From the NCBI RefSeq assembly GCF_000425145.1, contig NZ_KE384311.1, positions 62,001 through 126,000 of the forward strand: a DNA stretch of 64,000 nt. The letters run 5' to 3'. Source of the stretch: Pedobacter glucosidilyticus DSM 23534 (lineage in GTDB: Bacteria > Bacteroidota > Bacteroidia > Sphingobacteriales > Sphingobacteriaceae). The translations under genes were made by a program, and so were the position numbers. Numbering within the stretch: position 1 is the first letter of the stretch; every line of letters starts with the position of its first letter. This document shows positions 39,281 to 48,542 of this stretch, piece by piece. Below the pieces are notes generated by a model. That model searched no databases, was not told the DNA's origin, and saw only the letters and a program-made list of their open reading frames with translations.

Positions 39281-41080
39281 TTAACTAACCTGTTCTTCTT
39301 CTAGTAGTTGCTTCTCGTATAAATCATAATACGAGCCTTTTTTAGCCAATAAACTTTCATGATTGCCAATTTCTGCAATCTCACCATCTTCTAAAACAAT
39401 TATTTTATCGGCATTTTTAATGGTAGATACCCTGTGCGCAATCATAACACTGGTTTTATGGTGCATAATCTTACCTAAATTATTTAAAATAGTTTCTTCT
39501 GTTTTGGTATCAACAGCAGATAAGCTATCATCAAAAATGAGTATTTGTGGCGAGTTTATAATAGCCCTAGCTATAGAAACGCGTTGTTTTTGTCCTCCTG
39601 ATAATGTGATACCACGTTCGCCAATAAAGGTTTCAAATTGCTGGTCAAACTCCATTATATTATGGTAAACAGCAGCATCTTTAGCAGCTTGTTCTACTTT
39701 AGACATATCCATTTTGTCTAAACTGAAGGCAATATTACGGGCAATCGTATCAGAAAACAAGAAAACTTCTTGCGGTACAAAACCAACTTGTCTACGATAG
39801 TTTTCTAAATTTAATTGATGAATAGGAGTACCGTCAATTAAAATTTCTCCTTTATCGATATCATACATCCTCAATAAAAGATTGGCCAATGTAGATTTAC
39901 CCGAGCCGGTTTTGCCAATTACAGCTAGCATTTCTCCAGATTTTACTTCAAAGCTTATATTTTTTAAAGCTTTTATACCGGTATCTGGATAGGTAAAACT
40001 CACATTTTTAAAGGTTATATCACCTGTGATTTTTTTTGTAATAGCTTCAGATTCACTATAAATATCTGGCTTTATACTTAAAAAATTATTAATTCTTTTT
40101 TGTGATGCTGCTGCTCTTTGAATTAAAGAAGTTACCCATCCTAAAGACATCACCGGAAAGGTTAACTGGTTTACATAGATGATAAATTCCGCAATATTAC
40201 CAGCTGTAATTTTTCCTTGCATAACCTCAATACCCCCCATGTAAACGGTTATAATGGTACTTAAGCCAATCATCAATAACATAAAAGGATAAAACAAAGC
40301 TTGTACCCTAACTAAGGATAAAGATTCTGTTTTATAACTTTCACTTTCCTCTGCAAAACCTGCTCTTATCTGTTCCTCTCTACCATAAGATTTAATTACC
40401 CTAATGCCTGCAAAAGATTCTTGTACGTAAGAAGATAAATCGCTTAAGCGTTCCTGTATTTTCTCGCTTTTTAAGTTGATGATGCTATTTACATAATAAA
40501 TAGCAATAGCTAATATTGGTAAGGGAGCTAAGCAATATAAAGCCAATTTTAGGTTTACACCTACCATAGCTATAATGATGAGTGCAAAAAGTACTGTAGT
40601 GTTGATAGCGTACATAATAGCCGGACCTACGTACATTCTTACTCTACTCACATCCTCGGTAACTCGGTTCATTAAATCACCAGTATTGTTTTTCCTGAAG
40701 AAAGCCATATCCAGCTTTTGATATTGATTATAGATGTCGTTTTTTAAATCGTACTCTATATGTCTTGAGGTAAGAATAATAGTCTGTCTCATGAAAAACA
40801 AGAAAATACCACGTGTTAAAGCCATCAATAGCACCAATAGACCAAAAAACAGTAGGCTAGTACCAAATAAATCGTAGATGATTTCTTGCCTATTGAAACC
40901 GAAAAATAATCTGTACAAGGCAATATTTTCATTTACCAAGTCTAATGCTAGACGAATAATTTGAGCAGGTACAACAGCAAAAAAATTAGAGATGATGACA
41001 AATATAATACCTGGTATAAGTTTCCAGCGGTACTTAAAGAAAAATTTATTGAGATAAGCTAATTCTTTCATGGATTTCAT
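39281..41080 (-). CDS. ABC exporter (membrane domain fused to ATPase), MsbA/LmrA-like
   Basis: 599 residues from MKSMKEL; the TTG at 41134 adds an unlikely polar extension. Six membrane helices in residues 1-310 fused to an ATPase: Walker A GKTGSGKS (389-396), signature LSGGQ, Walker B ILIFDDSLSAVD (Asp517, Asp518) and H-loop AHRVS. The residue after Walker B, normally the catalytic Glu, is Asp. This is common in one subunit of heterodimeric drug exporters, yet no partner gene is adjacent. Substrate unknown: lipids or drugs. Confidence 0.9.
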   Translation of the reverse strand: MKSMKELAYLNKFFFKYRWKLIPGIIFVIISNFFAVVPAQIIRLALDLVNENIALYRLFFGFNRQEIIYDLFGTSLLFFGLLVLLMALTRGIFLFFMRQTIILTSRHIEYDLKNDIYNQYQKLDMAFFRKNNTGDLMNRVTEDVSRVRMYVGPAIMYAINTTVLFALIIIAMVGVNLKLALYCLAPLPILAIAIYYVNSIINLKSEKIQERLSDLSSYVQESFAGIRVIKSYGREEQIRAGFAEESESYKTESLSLVRVQALFYPFMLLMIGLSTIITVYMGGIEVMQGKITAGNIAEFIIYVNQLTFPVMSLGWVTSLIQRAAASQKRINNFLSIKPDIYSESEAITKKITGDITFKNVSFTYPDTGIKALKNISFEVKSGEMLAVIGKTGSGKSTLANLLLRMYDIDKGEILIDGTPIHQLNLENYRRQVGFVPQEVFLFSDTIARNIAFSLDKMDMSKVEQAAKDAAVYHNIMEFDQQFETFIGERGITLSGGQKQRVSIARAIINSPQILIFDDSLSAVDTKTEETILNNLGKIMHHKTSVMIAHRVSTIKNADKIIVLEDGEIAEIGNHESLLAKKGSYYDLYEKQLLEEEQVS

Positions 41081-41242
41081 CAAAGTTACAGCATTATTTT
41101 GGTTATCACATTCAGTTTTTAAAACAAGGTACAAAAAGAGCTATTCATTAAAATTGTTACGGTCTTAGCTGTTACTGTATATAAAATTCAAAAAAAACAG
41201 CTACTTTTGTCAAAGATCTTCGGGTTCAATTATATTGATTTT

Positions 41243-42331
41243 ATGTCATCTGTTCGTTTAGAAGAAAGTTCCGTATTTAGCCAATTAGGGTTATTAAGTC
41301 ACCAGCAAGTTGTATTTTGTAATGATGAAGAAACTGGCTTAAAGGCTATTATCGCTATACATAATACTGTATTAGGTCCTGCTCTTGGTGGTACCAGAAT
41401 GTGGGATTACGCTACAGAAGCAGAAGCTTTAAATGATGTTTTGCGCTTATCACAAGCCATGACTTATAAAGCGGCTATCACCGGCTTAAATTTAGGTGGG
41501 GGCAAAGCAGTTATTATTGGCGATAGCAGAAAAGACAAAACCGAAGTGATGATGCGCAGATTTGGACGTTTCATCCAAAACTTAAATGGAGCTTTTATTA
41601 CTACACAAGATGTAGGAACCAGTCCTAAAGACATGGAATACATCCGTATGGAAACTAAATATGTAACCGGTATACCGGAAGTAATGGGGGGCAATGGCGA
41701 TTTATCTCCAGTTACAGCAAAAGGTGTTTTCATGGGGATAAAAGCTTGTGTTAAAGAAATGTTTGGGACAGATTCTTTAGCTGGAAGAACTGTTGCCGTA
41801 CAAGGAACAGGACATGTAGGCGAAAATCTGGTAAGTCTTTTAAGAGCAGAAAACGCTAAAGTTTATGTAAGTGATATCAATGAAGAGCGATTAATTAAAG
41901 TAGCTCGTCAATACGGTGCAGAAGCGGTAAACAACAGTCGTTTATTTGATATAGATTTTGATATTTACGCACCTTGCGCTTTGGGTTCTACCGTAAACTC
42001 AGAAACTATAGCTAAAATGAAATGTGCTATTATAGCTGGTTCTGCCAATAACCAATTAGCAGACGAAAAAGCTGATGGGCAACTACTTTTAGAAAAAGGC
42101 ATCTTATATGCGCCAGATTATTTAATTAATGCTGGAGGTTTAATCAACTGCTACTCTGAATTAGAAGGTTACTCTAGAAAAAGAACCATGCAATTGGCAG
42201 AAAATATTTACGAGGCAACCAGAGAAGTGTTAAGAAAATCAAAACAAGAAGAAATTCCAACTTATTTAGCTGCTAATAAAATAGCAGAAAAGAGAATTGC
42301 AGATATTAGAAAGATAAAATCATCAAATTAA
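41243..42331 (+). CDS. Leucine (Leu/Val/Phe) dehydrogenase
   Basis: 362 residues from MSSVRLEE; a TTG twelve codons upstream is less likely. Glu/Leu/Phe/Val dehydrogenase layout: LGPALGGTRMWDY near 50, the catalytic lysine in MTYKAAITGLNLGGGKAVI near 80-95, TTQDVGTSP near 122, and an NAD fold with VQGTGHVG near 186. It deaminates branched-chain amino acids to keto acids. Single gene, divergent from the ABC exporter. Confidence 0.9.
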   Translation: MSSVRLEESSVFSQLGLLSHQQVVFCNDEETGLKAIIAIHNTVLGPALGGTRMWDYATEAEALNDVLRLSQAMTYKAAITGLNLGGGKAVIIGDSRKDKTEVMMRRFGRFIQNLNGAFITTQDVGTSPKDMEYIRMETKYVTGIPEVMGGNGDLSPVTAKGVFMGIKACVKEMFGTDSLAGRTVAVQGTGHVGENLVSLLRAENAKVYVSDINEERLIKVARQYGAEAVNNSRLFDIDFDIYAPCALGSTVNSETIAKMKCAIIAGSANNQLADEKADGQLLLEKGILYAPDYLINAGGLINCYSELEGYSRKRTMQLAENIYEATREVLRKSKQEEIPTYLAANKIAEKRIADIRKIKSSN

Positions 42332-42383
42332 TTATACCCATATACAAATTAGGTTTTTTAAAAACCAGATCGTTCTTTAAAAT

Positions 42384-43325
42384 ATGTTAAATAGAAGGCA
42401 TTTAAGAGTAAAAGTAATGCAAACGCTGTATGCGTTTCAACAAACCGAATCTACAGATTACAGGCTGCAAGAGAAAAACTTATTGGCAAGTGTAGATAAA
42501 GTTTATGAAATGTATATTGGCTTGTTAGCTTTAATTAATGATGTTGTGCAATATGCAGATATTGATGCAATAGAAAGGGCTAATAAACATTTGCCTTCGG
42601 AGGAGGATTTAAATCCGAATCTTAAAATTTTAAACAACCTATTTATAAAACTTTTATTAGAGTCTGAAGATTATCAACAAGCTATAAAAAAGTACAAAAC
42701 TTCATGGGATTTTGATCCAGAACTTGCTCGTTCTTTATTTGCGTCTTTAAAAGCCTCAACAGAATATCAAGAATATATCAAGGCAGATGGCCAAGATTTA
42801 CATACAGATAAAGACATCATCAAATTTATTTTCAAGAAAATCATCTTAAAATCTTCTTTAGCGCAATCTGCCTTAGAAGAAAAGCATATCAATTGGCAAG
42901 TAGATCAAGATGTTTTACAAGCCATGATAGCTAAAACATTAAAGAATTTTTCTTCTTTAGAAGGAGACCATAAATTAGCACAAATTAGTTCTAATTGGGC
43001 AGAGGATAAAGAGTTTATCACAGATTTATTTCATAAAACTGTTGCTAACGAAAGCACTTTTCAGGGGCTTATTGCTGGTAAAACTAAAAATTGGGAAGCA
43101 GATAGGATTGCCATGATGGATGTTATCATCATGAAAATGGCTATAGCAGAAATGATATATTTCTCAAGTATCCCGGTTAAGGTTACCATCAATGAATATC
43201 TAGAAATAGCAAAAGAATTTAGTACACCTAAGAGTAATTCATTCATAAATGGTATTTTAGACAAAATATTTGAGGAATTGAGCTCCCAAAATAAAATAAG
43301 AAAATACGGAAGAGGTTTAAATTAA
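42384..43325 (+). CDS. nusB: Transcription antitermination factor NusB (long form)
   Basis: 313 residues, about twice a typical NusB. The start LNRRHLRVKVMQTLYAFQQ matches the NusB N-terminus and residues about 180-300 hold the RNA-binding helical core ending with STPKSNSFINGILDKI. The extra middle helices (about 40-170) are normal in Bacteroidota. Binds boxA RNA in ribosomal RNA antitermination. It begins a block of seven closely spaced genes reaching 46803. Confidence 0.92.
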   Translation: MLNRRHLRVKVMQTLYAFQQTESTDYRLQEKNLLASVDKVYEMYIGLLALINDVVQYADIDAIERANKHLPSEEDLNPNLKILNNLFIKLLLESEDYQQAIKKYKTSWDFDPELARSLFASLKASTEYQEYIKADGQDLHTDKDIIKFIFKKIILKSSLAQSALEEKHINWQVDQDVLQAMIAKTLKNFSSLEGDHKLAQISSNWAEDKEFITDLFHKTVANESTFQGLIAGKTKNWEADRIAMMDVIIMKMAIAEMIYFSSIPVKVTINEYLEIAKEFSTPKSNSFINGILDKIFEELSSQNKIRKYGRGLN

Positions 43326-43333
43326 GAAGCGAT

Positions 43334-43765
43334 ATGAGAAAATGTTTTTTAGTACTAGGCGTTGCTATTTTTCTTTTCACAGGATGTAGCAATAATGGTT
43401 CAACAAAAAGTGATGCTAATAGTACCGATACCACAAACGTATCAACAGATGGTGCGGCAGCTATTACTTTTGAAGAAGGAACTTATGATTTTGGTAAGAT
43501 AAAAGACGGCGAGAAGGTATCTCATGATTTTATATTTGAAAATACTGGAGAAGCGCCATTAATTATTTTAAATGCGAGTGCAACTTGTGGTTGTACGGTG
43601 CCAGAATGGCCAAAAGAGCCAATTGCAGTAGGCGGTACTGCAAAAATTACGGTAGTATTTGATAGTGCAGGTAAAGTTGGTTTACAAGATAAAGTGGTAA
43701 CCATTTTGGCTAATACAGTTCCAAATACTACACAAATACACCTTATAGGAGAAGTAACTCAATAA
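43334..43765 (+). CDS. DUF1573 lipoprotein
   Basis: 143 residues, lipobox ending FTGC (Cys18). After a Ser/Thr/Asp-rich linker comes one DUF1573 domain with ITFEEGTYDFGKIKDGEKV, the block FENTGEAPLIILNASATCGCTVP and a final HLIGEV. Abundant in Bacteroidota, function unknown; the fold is immunoglobulin-like. Lies between nusB and yajC with gaps of eight and five bases. Confidence 0.88.
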   Translation: MRKCFLVLGVAIFLFTGCSNNGSTKSDANSTDTTNVSTDGAAAITFEEGTYDFGKIKDGEKVSHDFIFENTGEAPLIILNASATCGCTVPEWPKEPIAVGGTAKITVVFDSAGKVGLQDKVVTILANTVPNTTQIHLIGEVTQ

Positions 43766-43770
43766 ATTAA

Positions 43771-44079
43771 ATGATAGATATGTTAAATTTTGTTTTATTA
43801 CAAGCAGGTAGCGGGGTAATGCAATTCCTTCCGATGCTATTAATCGTAGTGGTTTTCTATTTTTTCATGATAAGACCACAAATGAAAAAAGCTAAAGACC
43901 ATAAAAAGTTTGTTGCTGAATTAAAAAAAGGAGATAAAGTAATTACTACTGCTGGTATACACGGTAGAATTGTTGATTTAAATGAAACTACCATTGTTTT
44001 AGAAACAGAAGGTGGTGGCAAAATTAGATTTGAAAAAGCGGCAGTTTCTTTAGAATCTTCTAAAAGCTTAAATAGCTAA
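43771..44079 (+). CDS. yajC: Preprotein translocase subunit YajC
   Basis: 102 residues. One N-terminal helix (FLPMLLIVVVFYFFMIRPQMKKAKDH) with the family-typical RPQ motif and a cytosolic domain KKGDKVITTAGIHGRIV. It associates with SecDF to support protein export. A second in-frame ATG at 43780 is an alternative start. A terminator-like hairpin follows. Confidence 0.92.
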   Translation: MIDMLNFVLLQAGSGVMQFLPMLLIVVVFYFFMIRPQMKKAKDHKKFVAELKKGDKVITTAGIHGRIVDLNETTIVLETEGGGKIRFEKAAVSLESSKSLNS

Positions 44080-44101
44080 TCAAAAAAATAAATTAAAGGT
44101 A

Positions 44102-44131
44102 CCGTTTTGATATATTCGAAACGGCATTTTT
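44102..44131 (+). terminator. Hairpin after yajC
   Basis: CCGTTTTGA (44102-44110) pairs with TCGAAACGG (44116-44124, one G-T pair) around a TATAT loop and CATTTTT follows. It may end part of the nusB-yajC transcript. Confidence 0.65.
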
Positions 44132-44166
44132 GTTGTAAATAAACAAATAGCCTTAATTTTTAATCT

Positions 44167-45114
44167 ATGGCAATCATCCGGTTATCTGCAGCAGAGCGTA
44201 AAAGAATAAGTATATTTTTTACTTGTTTACTTTTAGCTGTTACCGCCTGGATGTTTTACTCTTTATCTCTTAAGTACGATTATCAGCTTAAAACGTTGGT
44301 AACCTTTAAAAATCTTCCTCAAAACAAAGCTTTTTATCCTTTACAGTCTGATACTGTTATACTAAATGTACAGGGTACTGGTTGGCAGCTTTTATTTAAT
44401 AGAATAGGGGTAGGCTCTAAAGAGATTAAAGTAGATTTAGCTTCATTACAAAAGCAGCATTTCGTAACTTTTACTGAGCAATTACCAGCTATAAACCAGC
44501 AATTTTCATCTTTACAGAGAATCATCAGCGTACAGCCAGATACCCTTTTCTTTGATTTTACAACTCGGAAAGTTAAGCGGGTACCTGTGAAGTTTATTGC
44601 TGATGTCAATTATAAAAAACAGTTTGGACAATCAAAAGATATCCAATTAAAGCCAGCTTATATAACCATAACAGGTCCTTTAGAACAATTGCAGCGTATT
44701 AGTTATTGGGAAACAGATACCTTCAGAAAGAAAAATGTAGATGCTTCTTTAGCTGCAAAAGTAAATTTAAAACAACCTTTAGAACCTAATATTAGCTTAT
44801 TCCCGCTTTCTGTAGAAATGCAGTTACCTGTAGAAGAGTTTACGGAAAAAGTTATCACTATACCAGTTAGAGTAGTTAATAACCCAGAATATCATCAGGT
44901 TAAAATTATTCCTGAAAAGGTTACCCTTACGGTAATGGTAGCCCTTTCTTATTATGCTGATATTAATGAAGAAGATTTTAATGTAACCGCTGATTTAAGC
45001 TTATGGAGGAAATCTGGAGCTAGTAAGCTCCCGATTGTTATCAAGAATAAAAATGCTTATGTTAAGATAAGTCAGGTAATGCCGCAACAGGTAGATTTTA
45101 TGATTCTTAAATAA
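44167..45114 (+). CDS. CdaR/YbbR-like domain protein
   Basis: 315 residues. A single N-terminal membrane helix (about 15-33) is followed by YbbR repeats in the periplasm: KTLVTFKNLPQNKAFYP near 38 and the later KRVPVKFIADVNYKKQF near 138. In Firmicutes CdaR regulates a diadenylate cyclase; in Bacteroidota this domain occurs in the same nusB-yajC-coaE context but its role is unproven. Its stop overlaps the coaE start by one base. Confidence 0.85.
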   Translation: MAIIRLSAAERKRISIFFTCLLLAVTAWMFYSLSLKYDYQLKTLVTFKNLPQNKAFYPLQSDTVILNVQGTGWQLLFNRIGVGSKEIKVDLASLQKQHFVTFTEQLPAINQQFSSLQRIISVQPDTLFFDFTTRKVKRVPVKFIADVNYKKQFGQSKDIQLKPAYITITGPLEQLQRISYWETDTFRKKNVDASLAAKVNLKQPLEPNISLFPLSVEMQLPVEEFTEKVITIPVRVVNNPEYHQVKIIPEKVTLTVMVALSYYADINEEDFNVTADLSLWRKSGASKLPIVIKNKNAYVKISQVMPQQVDFMILK

Positions 45115-45710
45115 TGATGAAAGTAGGCATTACAGGCGGTATTGGTAGTGGTAAAACCACAATATGTAAATTGTTTGAACTTTTAGGAATCCCTGTTTTT
45201 TATGCTGATACAGTAGGCAAAGAATTGATGTTGAGTGATTTAGCTGTTAAACAAGCTATAGTTAATTTATTTGGAGATTCTGCCTATTTTCCGGATACTA
45301 GCCTAAATAGAAAATACATAGCCGATATTGTTTTTAAGGATAATGAAAAATTAAACGCTTTAAACGCTATCATTCATCCCGCTGTAAAAGATGCTTTTTT
45401 ACTTTGGAGCGAGAAACAAAGCGCACCTTATGTTTTAAAAGAAGCAGCTTTACTTTTTGAAAGCAAATCTTATTTGGACAATGATTCTAATATTTTAGTT
45501 TCTTCGTCGGTTGAGTTACGTATCAAAAGGGTAATGGAAAGAGACCAAACTAGTAGAGAAAAGGTTTTAGAGCGCATTGAAAAGCAACTTCCAGAAGAGG
45601 AAAAACAAAAGCTGGCTGATTTTTTTATCCTTAATAATGAGGAATTACATATCATACCACAGGTTTTAAAATTACATCATCAATTGGTGCTTTTAGCTCA
45701 ACAGAAATGA
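45114..45710 (+). CDS. coaE: Dephospho-CoA kinase
   Basis: 198 residues. P-loop GGIGSGKTT at 8-16, YADTVGKELM near 30 and LLFESKSY near 112 match CoaE, which makes coenzyme A from dephospho-CoA using ATP. The gene has two adjacent ATG codons; the first overlaps the stop of the preceding gene and its end overlaps the next start by four bases. Confidence 0.93.
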   Translation: MMKVGITGGIGSGKTTICKLFELLGIPVFYADTVGKELMLSDLAVKQAIVNLFGDSAYFPDTSLNRKYIADIVFKDNEKLNALNAIIHPAVKDAFLLWSEKQSAPYVLKEAALLFESKSYLDNDSNILVSSSVELRIKRVMERDQTSREKVLERIEKQLPEEEKQKLADFFILNNEELHIIPQVLKLHHQLVLLAQQK

Positions 45711-46645
45711 TTATAGATGATTTTTTAGTCCTTAAACCAGAGGGAATTTATTGCCGATACGCCGATTTTTATTTAGATCCACAATTGCCAGTACAACATG
45801 CTGTCATTTCTCACGCACATGGTGACCACGCAAAGGCTAATAACCATAACGTATATTGTACTTCATTTACAAGAAAGTTAATGGAGCTTCGTTATAAAAA
45901 ACAAGCTGCTAAAGACTTTAATATTATCCATTATTATCAAGAATTTTTTATTAAGGATGTGAAGCTAACTTTTTATCCAGCTGGGCATATTTTAGGTTCT
46001 GCTATGGTGAAAATGGAATATCTAGGCTGCTCTTATTTATACACTGGAGATTATAAGTTACAAGAAGACGCTACTTGCGAGCCAGCCGAATTGGTTAAAG
46101 CCGATGTTTTGATTACCGAAACAACCTTCGCAAATCCAGAAATACAACATCCAAACGTAGAGGATGAGATAAAAAAGTTAAATGAAATAGAACAAAATAT
46201 CATTCTTGGAGTGTACGGTTTAGGTAAAGCACAAAGAATTACAAGTTTAATAAACCAGTTTTGCCCGCAAAAAGAAGTTCATGTACATTACGCTATTTAT
46301 CCAATACACCAGCTTTACGAAGCTTCTGGATATCAATTAGGCAAATATCAATTATATAATAGAAAAAGTTTAAAACAAAATCAGTTACAACAAGTATATT
46401 TAGTGCCACCATTAACTTTTAATAGTTATATAAGAGCTAAAGGAGTAGCCAGAGTATTTGCATCCGGGTGGAAATATTTACAAAAAGGTAATGATGCTGC
46501 TTTATATATTTCTGACCATGTAGATTGGAACGATATTTTGTATACCATAAAAGAGGTTAAACCTAAAGAAATTTGGACTTTACATGGTGATGGTATGGCA
46601 CTTAAACAATATTTTAAAAAGGATTTAGTAGTTAAGTTGCTTTAA
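45707..46645 (+). CDS. DNA-ligase-associated exonuclease (metallo-beta-lactamase fold)
   Basis: 312 residues. HAHGDH at 36-41 gives the zinc-binding cluster; PAGHILGSAM near 91 and YTGDYKLQ near 112 are further metal motifs of the CPSF/SNM1-like beta-CASP group. The conserved KPEGIYCRYADFYLDP start is that of the ligase-associated exonuclease subfamily, usually encoded near an ATP-dependent DNA ligase, which is not seen here. Probable role in DNA repair; RNA processing is an alternative. Overlaps coaE by four bases. Confidence 0.85.
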   Translation: MIIDDFLVLKPEGIYCRYADFYLDPQLPVQHAVISHAHGDHAKANNHNVYCTSFTRKLMELRYKKQAAKDFNIIHYYQEFFIKDVKLTFYPAGHILGSAMVKMEYLGCSYLYTGDYKLQEDATCEPAELVKADVLITETTFANPEIQHPNVEDEIKKLNEIEQNIILGVYGLGKAQRITSLINQFCPQKEVHVHYAIYPIHQLYEASGYQLGKYQLYNRKSLKQNQLQQVYLVPPLTFNSYIRAKGVARVFASGWKYLQKGNDAALYISDHVDWNDILYTIKEVKPKEIWTLHGDGMALKQYFKKDLVVKLL

Positions 46646-46803
46646 TGTTGGTAGAAAATATTGATTATTATATTAACAAAGATGGTAATTTTGTATTTAC
46701 AGAAGCTTATCATTTAAAGCGTGGCTATTGCTGTAAAAACGGATGTAAACATTGCCCTTGGTCTTATAAAAAGGAAAAGACTGATAAAAATATAAAGAAG
46801 TAA
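46645..46803 (+). CDS. DUF5522 Cys-rich mini-protein
   Basis: 52 residues starting at an ATG that overlaps the exonuclease stop by one base (TAATG). The hallmark YCCKNGCKHCPW places four cysteines at 29, 30, 34 and 37, suited to bind zinc or an iron-sulfur centre, and the Lys-rich tail could bind nucleic acid. The family (DUF5522) is uncharacterised. Translational coupling suggests a link with the exonuclease. Confidence 0.8.
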   Translation: MLVENIDYYINKDGNFVFTEAYHLKRGYCCKNGCKHCPWSYKKEKTDKNIKK

Positions 46804-46816
46804 ACTTGCTTAAATT

Positions 46817-47266
46817 ATGGAATTAGAAAAAGAGATATTTAGCAAAGGTTTTGATAGTTTTTACAATAAAGCTATCGTGAATATTCTTTACACACATGGT
46901 TGGTTAAGCAATCATTTAAAAAGCGAATTAGATAAATCTAATATTACTCCGCAACAGTATAATGTTCTTAGAATTTTAAGGGGACAACTTCCTAATCCAG
47001 CCACTATAAACTTATTAAAAGAACGTATGTTAGATAAAATGTCTGACGCCTCTCGTATAGTTGATCGTTTGGTTCAGAAAGAACTGGTTAAACGCTCTAT
47101 CAATAAAAAAGATAGGAGAGCGGTTGATATCATCATTACAGATAAAGGACTTAAGTTGTTGGAAACCATTCAAATGGAAACTCATGTCATCAATATTTTG
47201 AAAAACAATCTTTCAGAAGAAGAAGCAAAGCAATTAAGCGATTTATTAGATAAGTTTAGAGGGTAA
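46817..47266 (+). CDS. MarR-family transcriptional regulator
   Basis: 149 residues forming a winged helix: residues about 48-115 contain TPQQYNVLRILRGQLPNPATI, ERMLDKMSDASRIVDRLVQKELV and the wing KKDRRAVDIIITDKG. Such regulators respond to small phenolic ligands or oxidation and typically repress neighbours. Its targets are not evident. Ends three bases before the convergent ZIP transporter. Confidence 0.9.
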   Translation: MELEKEIFSKGFDSFYNKAIVNILYTHGWLSNHLKSELDKSNITPQQYNVLRILRGQLPNPATINLLKERMLDKMSDASRIVDRLVQKELVKRSINKKDRRAVDIIITDKGLKLLETIQMETHVINILKNNLSEEEAKQLSDLLDKFRG

Positions 47267-47268
47267 AC

Positions 47269-47973
47269 TTAGTGTAAAAAGTAACCCACTAAAGCCAATA
47301 TAATCCCTAAAGATACCGCTAAAGTCTTTTTTAAAGTAAAACGATGATCTACCGTAGATTCAAATAATATGGTAGTAGAGATATGTAAAAATATACCAAT
47401 TACAATACCCATAATAGAAGAATAATACTCGCCCAAGAAAGCTCCATTTTTAAGAGAAAAGCTAAATAAATAACCAAAAGGCGACATTAAAGCAAAAATA
47501 ACCAGCAAAATAGAGGTTGTTTGTTTACTAATGTGGTTGCTTAATAAAACACTTCCAAGTGCAAAAGCAGCCGGTATATGGTGAATTGCAATTCCTAAAA
47601 CCAATTCTTGATTATTGGCCGCTGCAATGGGCATTCCTTCCAAAAAAGCATGTAAACTTAAACTCAACATGATGCCCCAAGGAAAGCTTTTTTGATGGCT
47701 GTGTTTATGGATATGCCCATGCTCTATACCATCAGAAAATTGCTCTAACAATATCTGTAAGATAAAACCTCCTAAAATAAATAAACCAACCTCATGGTTA
47801 TGACCTTGATAAACATCTGGTAAAAGGTGTAAAACAGTTATAGCAAATAAATAAGCGCCACTAAAAGCTAAAATAAGTTTAAGTCTTTGCGGATGATCTT
47901 TTTTAACAAAGAATACCGCAAAGCCGCCAATAATTGCCCCAGTGGTAAGGATAAGGATGATTAAATAATTCAT
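47269..47973 (-). CDS. ZIP-family metal transporter
   Basis: 234 residues with about eight membrane helices. Metal-binding features: the His-rich cytoplasmic loop HGHIHKHSHQK near 83, HAFLEGMPIA near 108 and HHIPAAFALG near 133, where the His/Glu residues of helices 4 and 5 form the transport site. Likely imports zinc or another divalent metal. It starts at the end of the PAP2 gene with a four-base overlap; the three minus-strand genes form an operon. Confidence 0.9.
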   Translation of the reverse strand: MNYLIILILTTGAIIGGFAVFFVKKDHPQRLKLILAFSGAYLFAITVLHLLPDVYQGHNHEVGLFILGGFILQILLEQFSDGIEHGHIHKHSHQKSFPWGIMLSLSLHAFLEGMPIAAANNQELVLGIAIHHIPAAFALGSVLLSNHISKQTTSILLVIFALMSPFGYLFSFSLKNGAFLGEYYSSIMGIVIGIFLHISTTILFESTVDHRFTLKKTLAVSLGIILALVGYFLH

Positions 47974-48542
47974 GATTGCGTAGAAAGAGCAAAATATTTT
48001 TGATATAATTTAGCTATACCAAAACCAATAAAAGAACCTAATAAAGCGCCAGCAGTAATATCTATAGGAAAATGTACTCCTACATAAACTTGTGCTATAG
48101 CTATAGAAGCAGCCCAAATAAGACCAGTTGCAAGGGTATATTTCCAGCGTTTTCTAAATATGGTAATCAGAAATAAAGCTATAGCAAAATGGTCAGTAGC
48201 ATGTGTAGAAGGGAAGCTTAATCCAGAACCACAAGGAACCCGACTGATAACTTGTTCTTTAAGCTCTATATTATTGCAAGGCCTTACTCTTTTGAAAGCA
48301 GATTTTAAAATACTGGCACTTCCAAAATCTGCGATAGAAACTGTAATGGCTAAGAAAATAACCAAGTACAAGCCTTTCATTTTATACCATTTGGTAGCAA
48401 AAAATATAATAGCTAAATAAAGTGGAATCCAAGTATATTTATTACGCAAAATTGGCATCAGAAAATCAAATACCGGATTACTTAAGCCTTTATTAATGGC
48501 AAAAAATAACTGATGATCTAGTTGTACAAGCTGTTCTATCAT
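47970..48542 (-). CDS. PAP2-superfamily phosphatase
   Basis: 190 residues, five or six membrane helices. The three phosphatase motifs are visible: KSAFKRVRP near 79, FPSTHATDH near 110-118 and VYVGVHFPIDI near 153-163 with its catalytic histidine. Acts on lipid phosphates such as undecaprenyl pyrophosphate or phosphatidic acid at the membrane. Overlaps both neighbours by four bases. Confidence 0.9.
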   Translation of the reverse strand: MIEQLVQLDHQLFFAINKGLSNPVFDFLMPILRNKYTWIPLYLAIIFFATKWYKMKGLYLVIFLAITVSIADFGSASILKSAFKRVRPCNNIELKEQVISRVPCGSGLSFPSTHATDHFAIALFLITIFRKRWKYTLATGLIWAASIAIAQVYVGVHFPIDITAGALLGSFIGFGIAKLYQKYFALSTQS

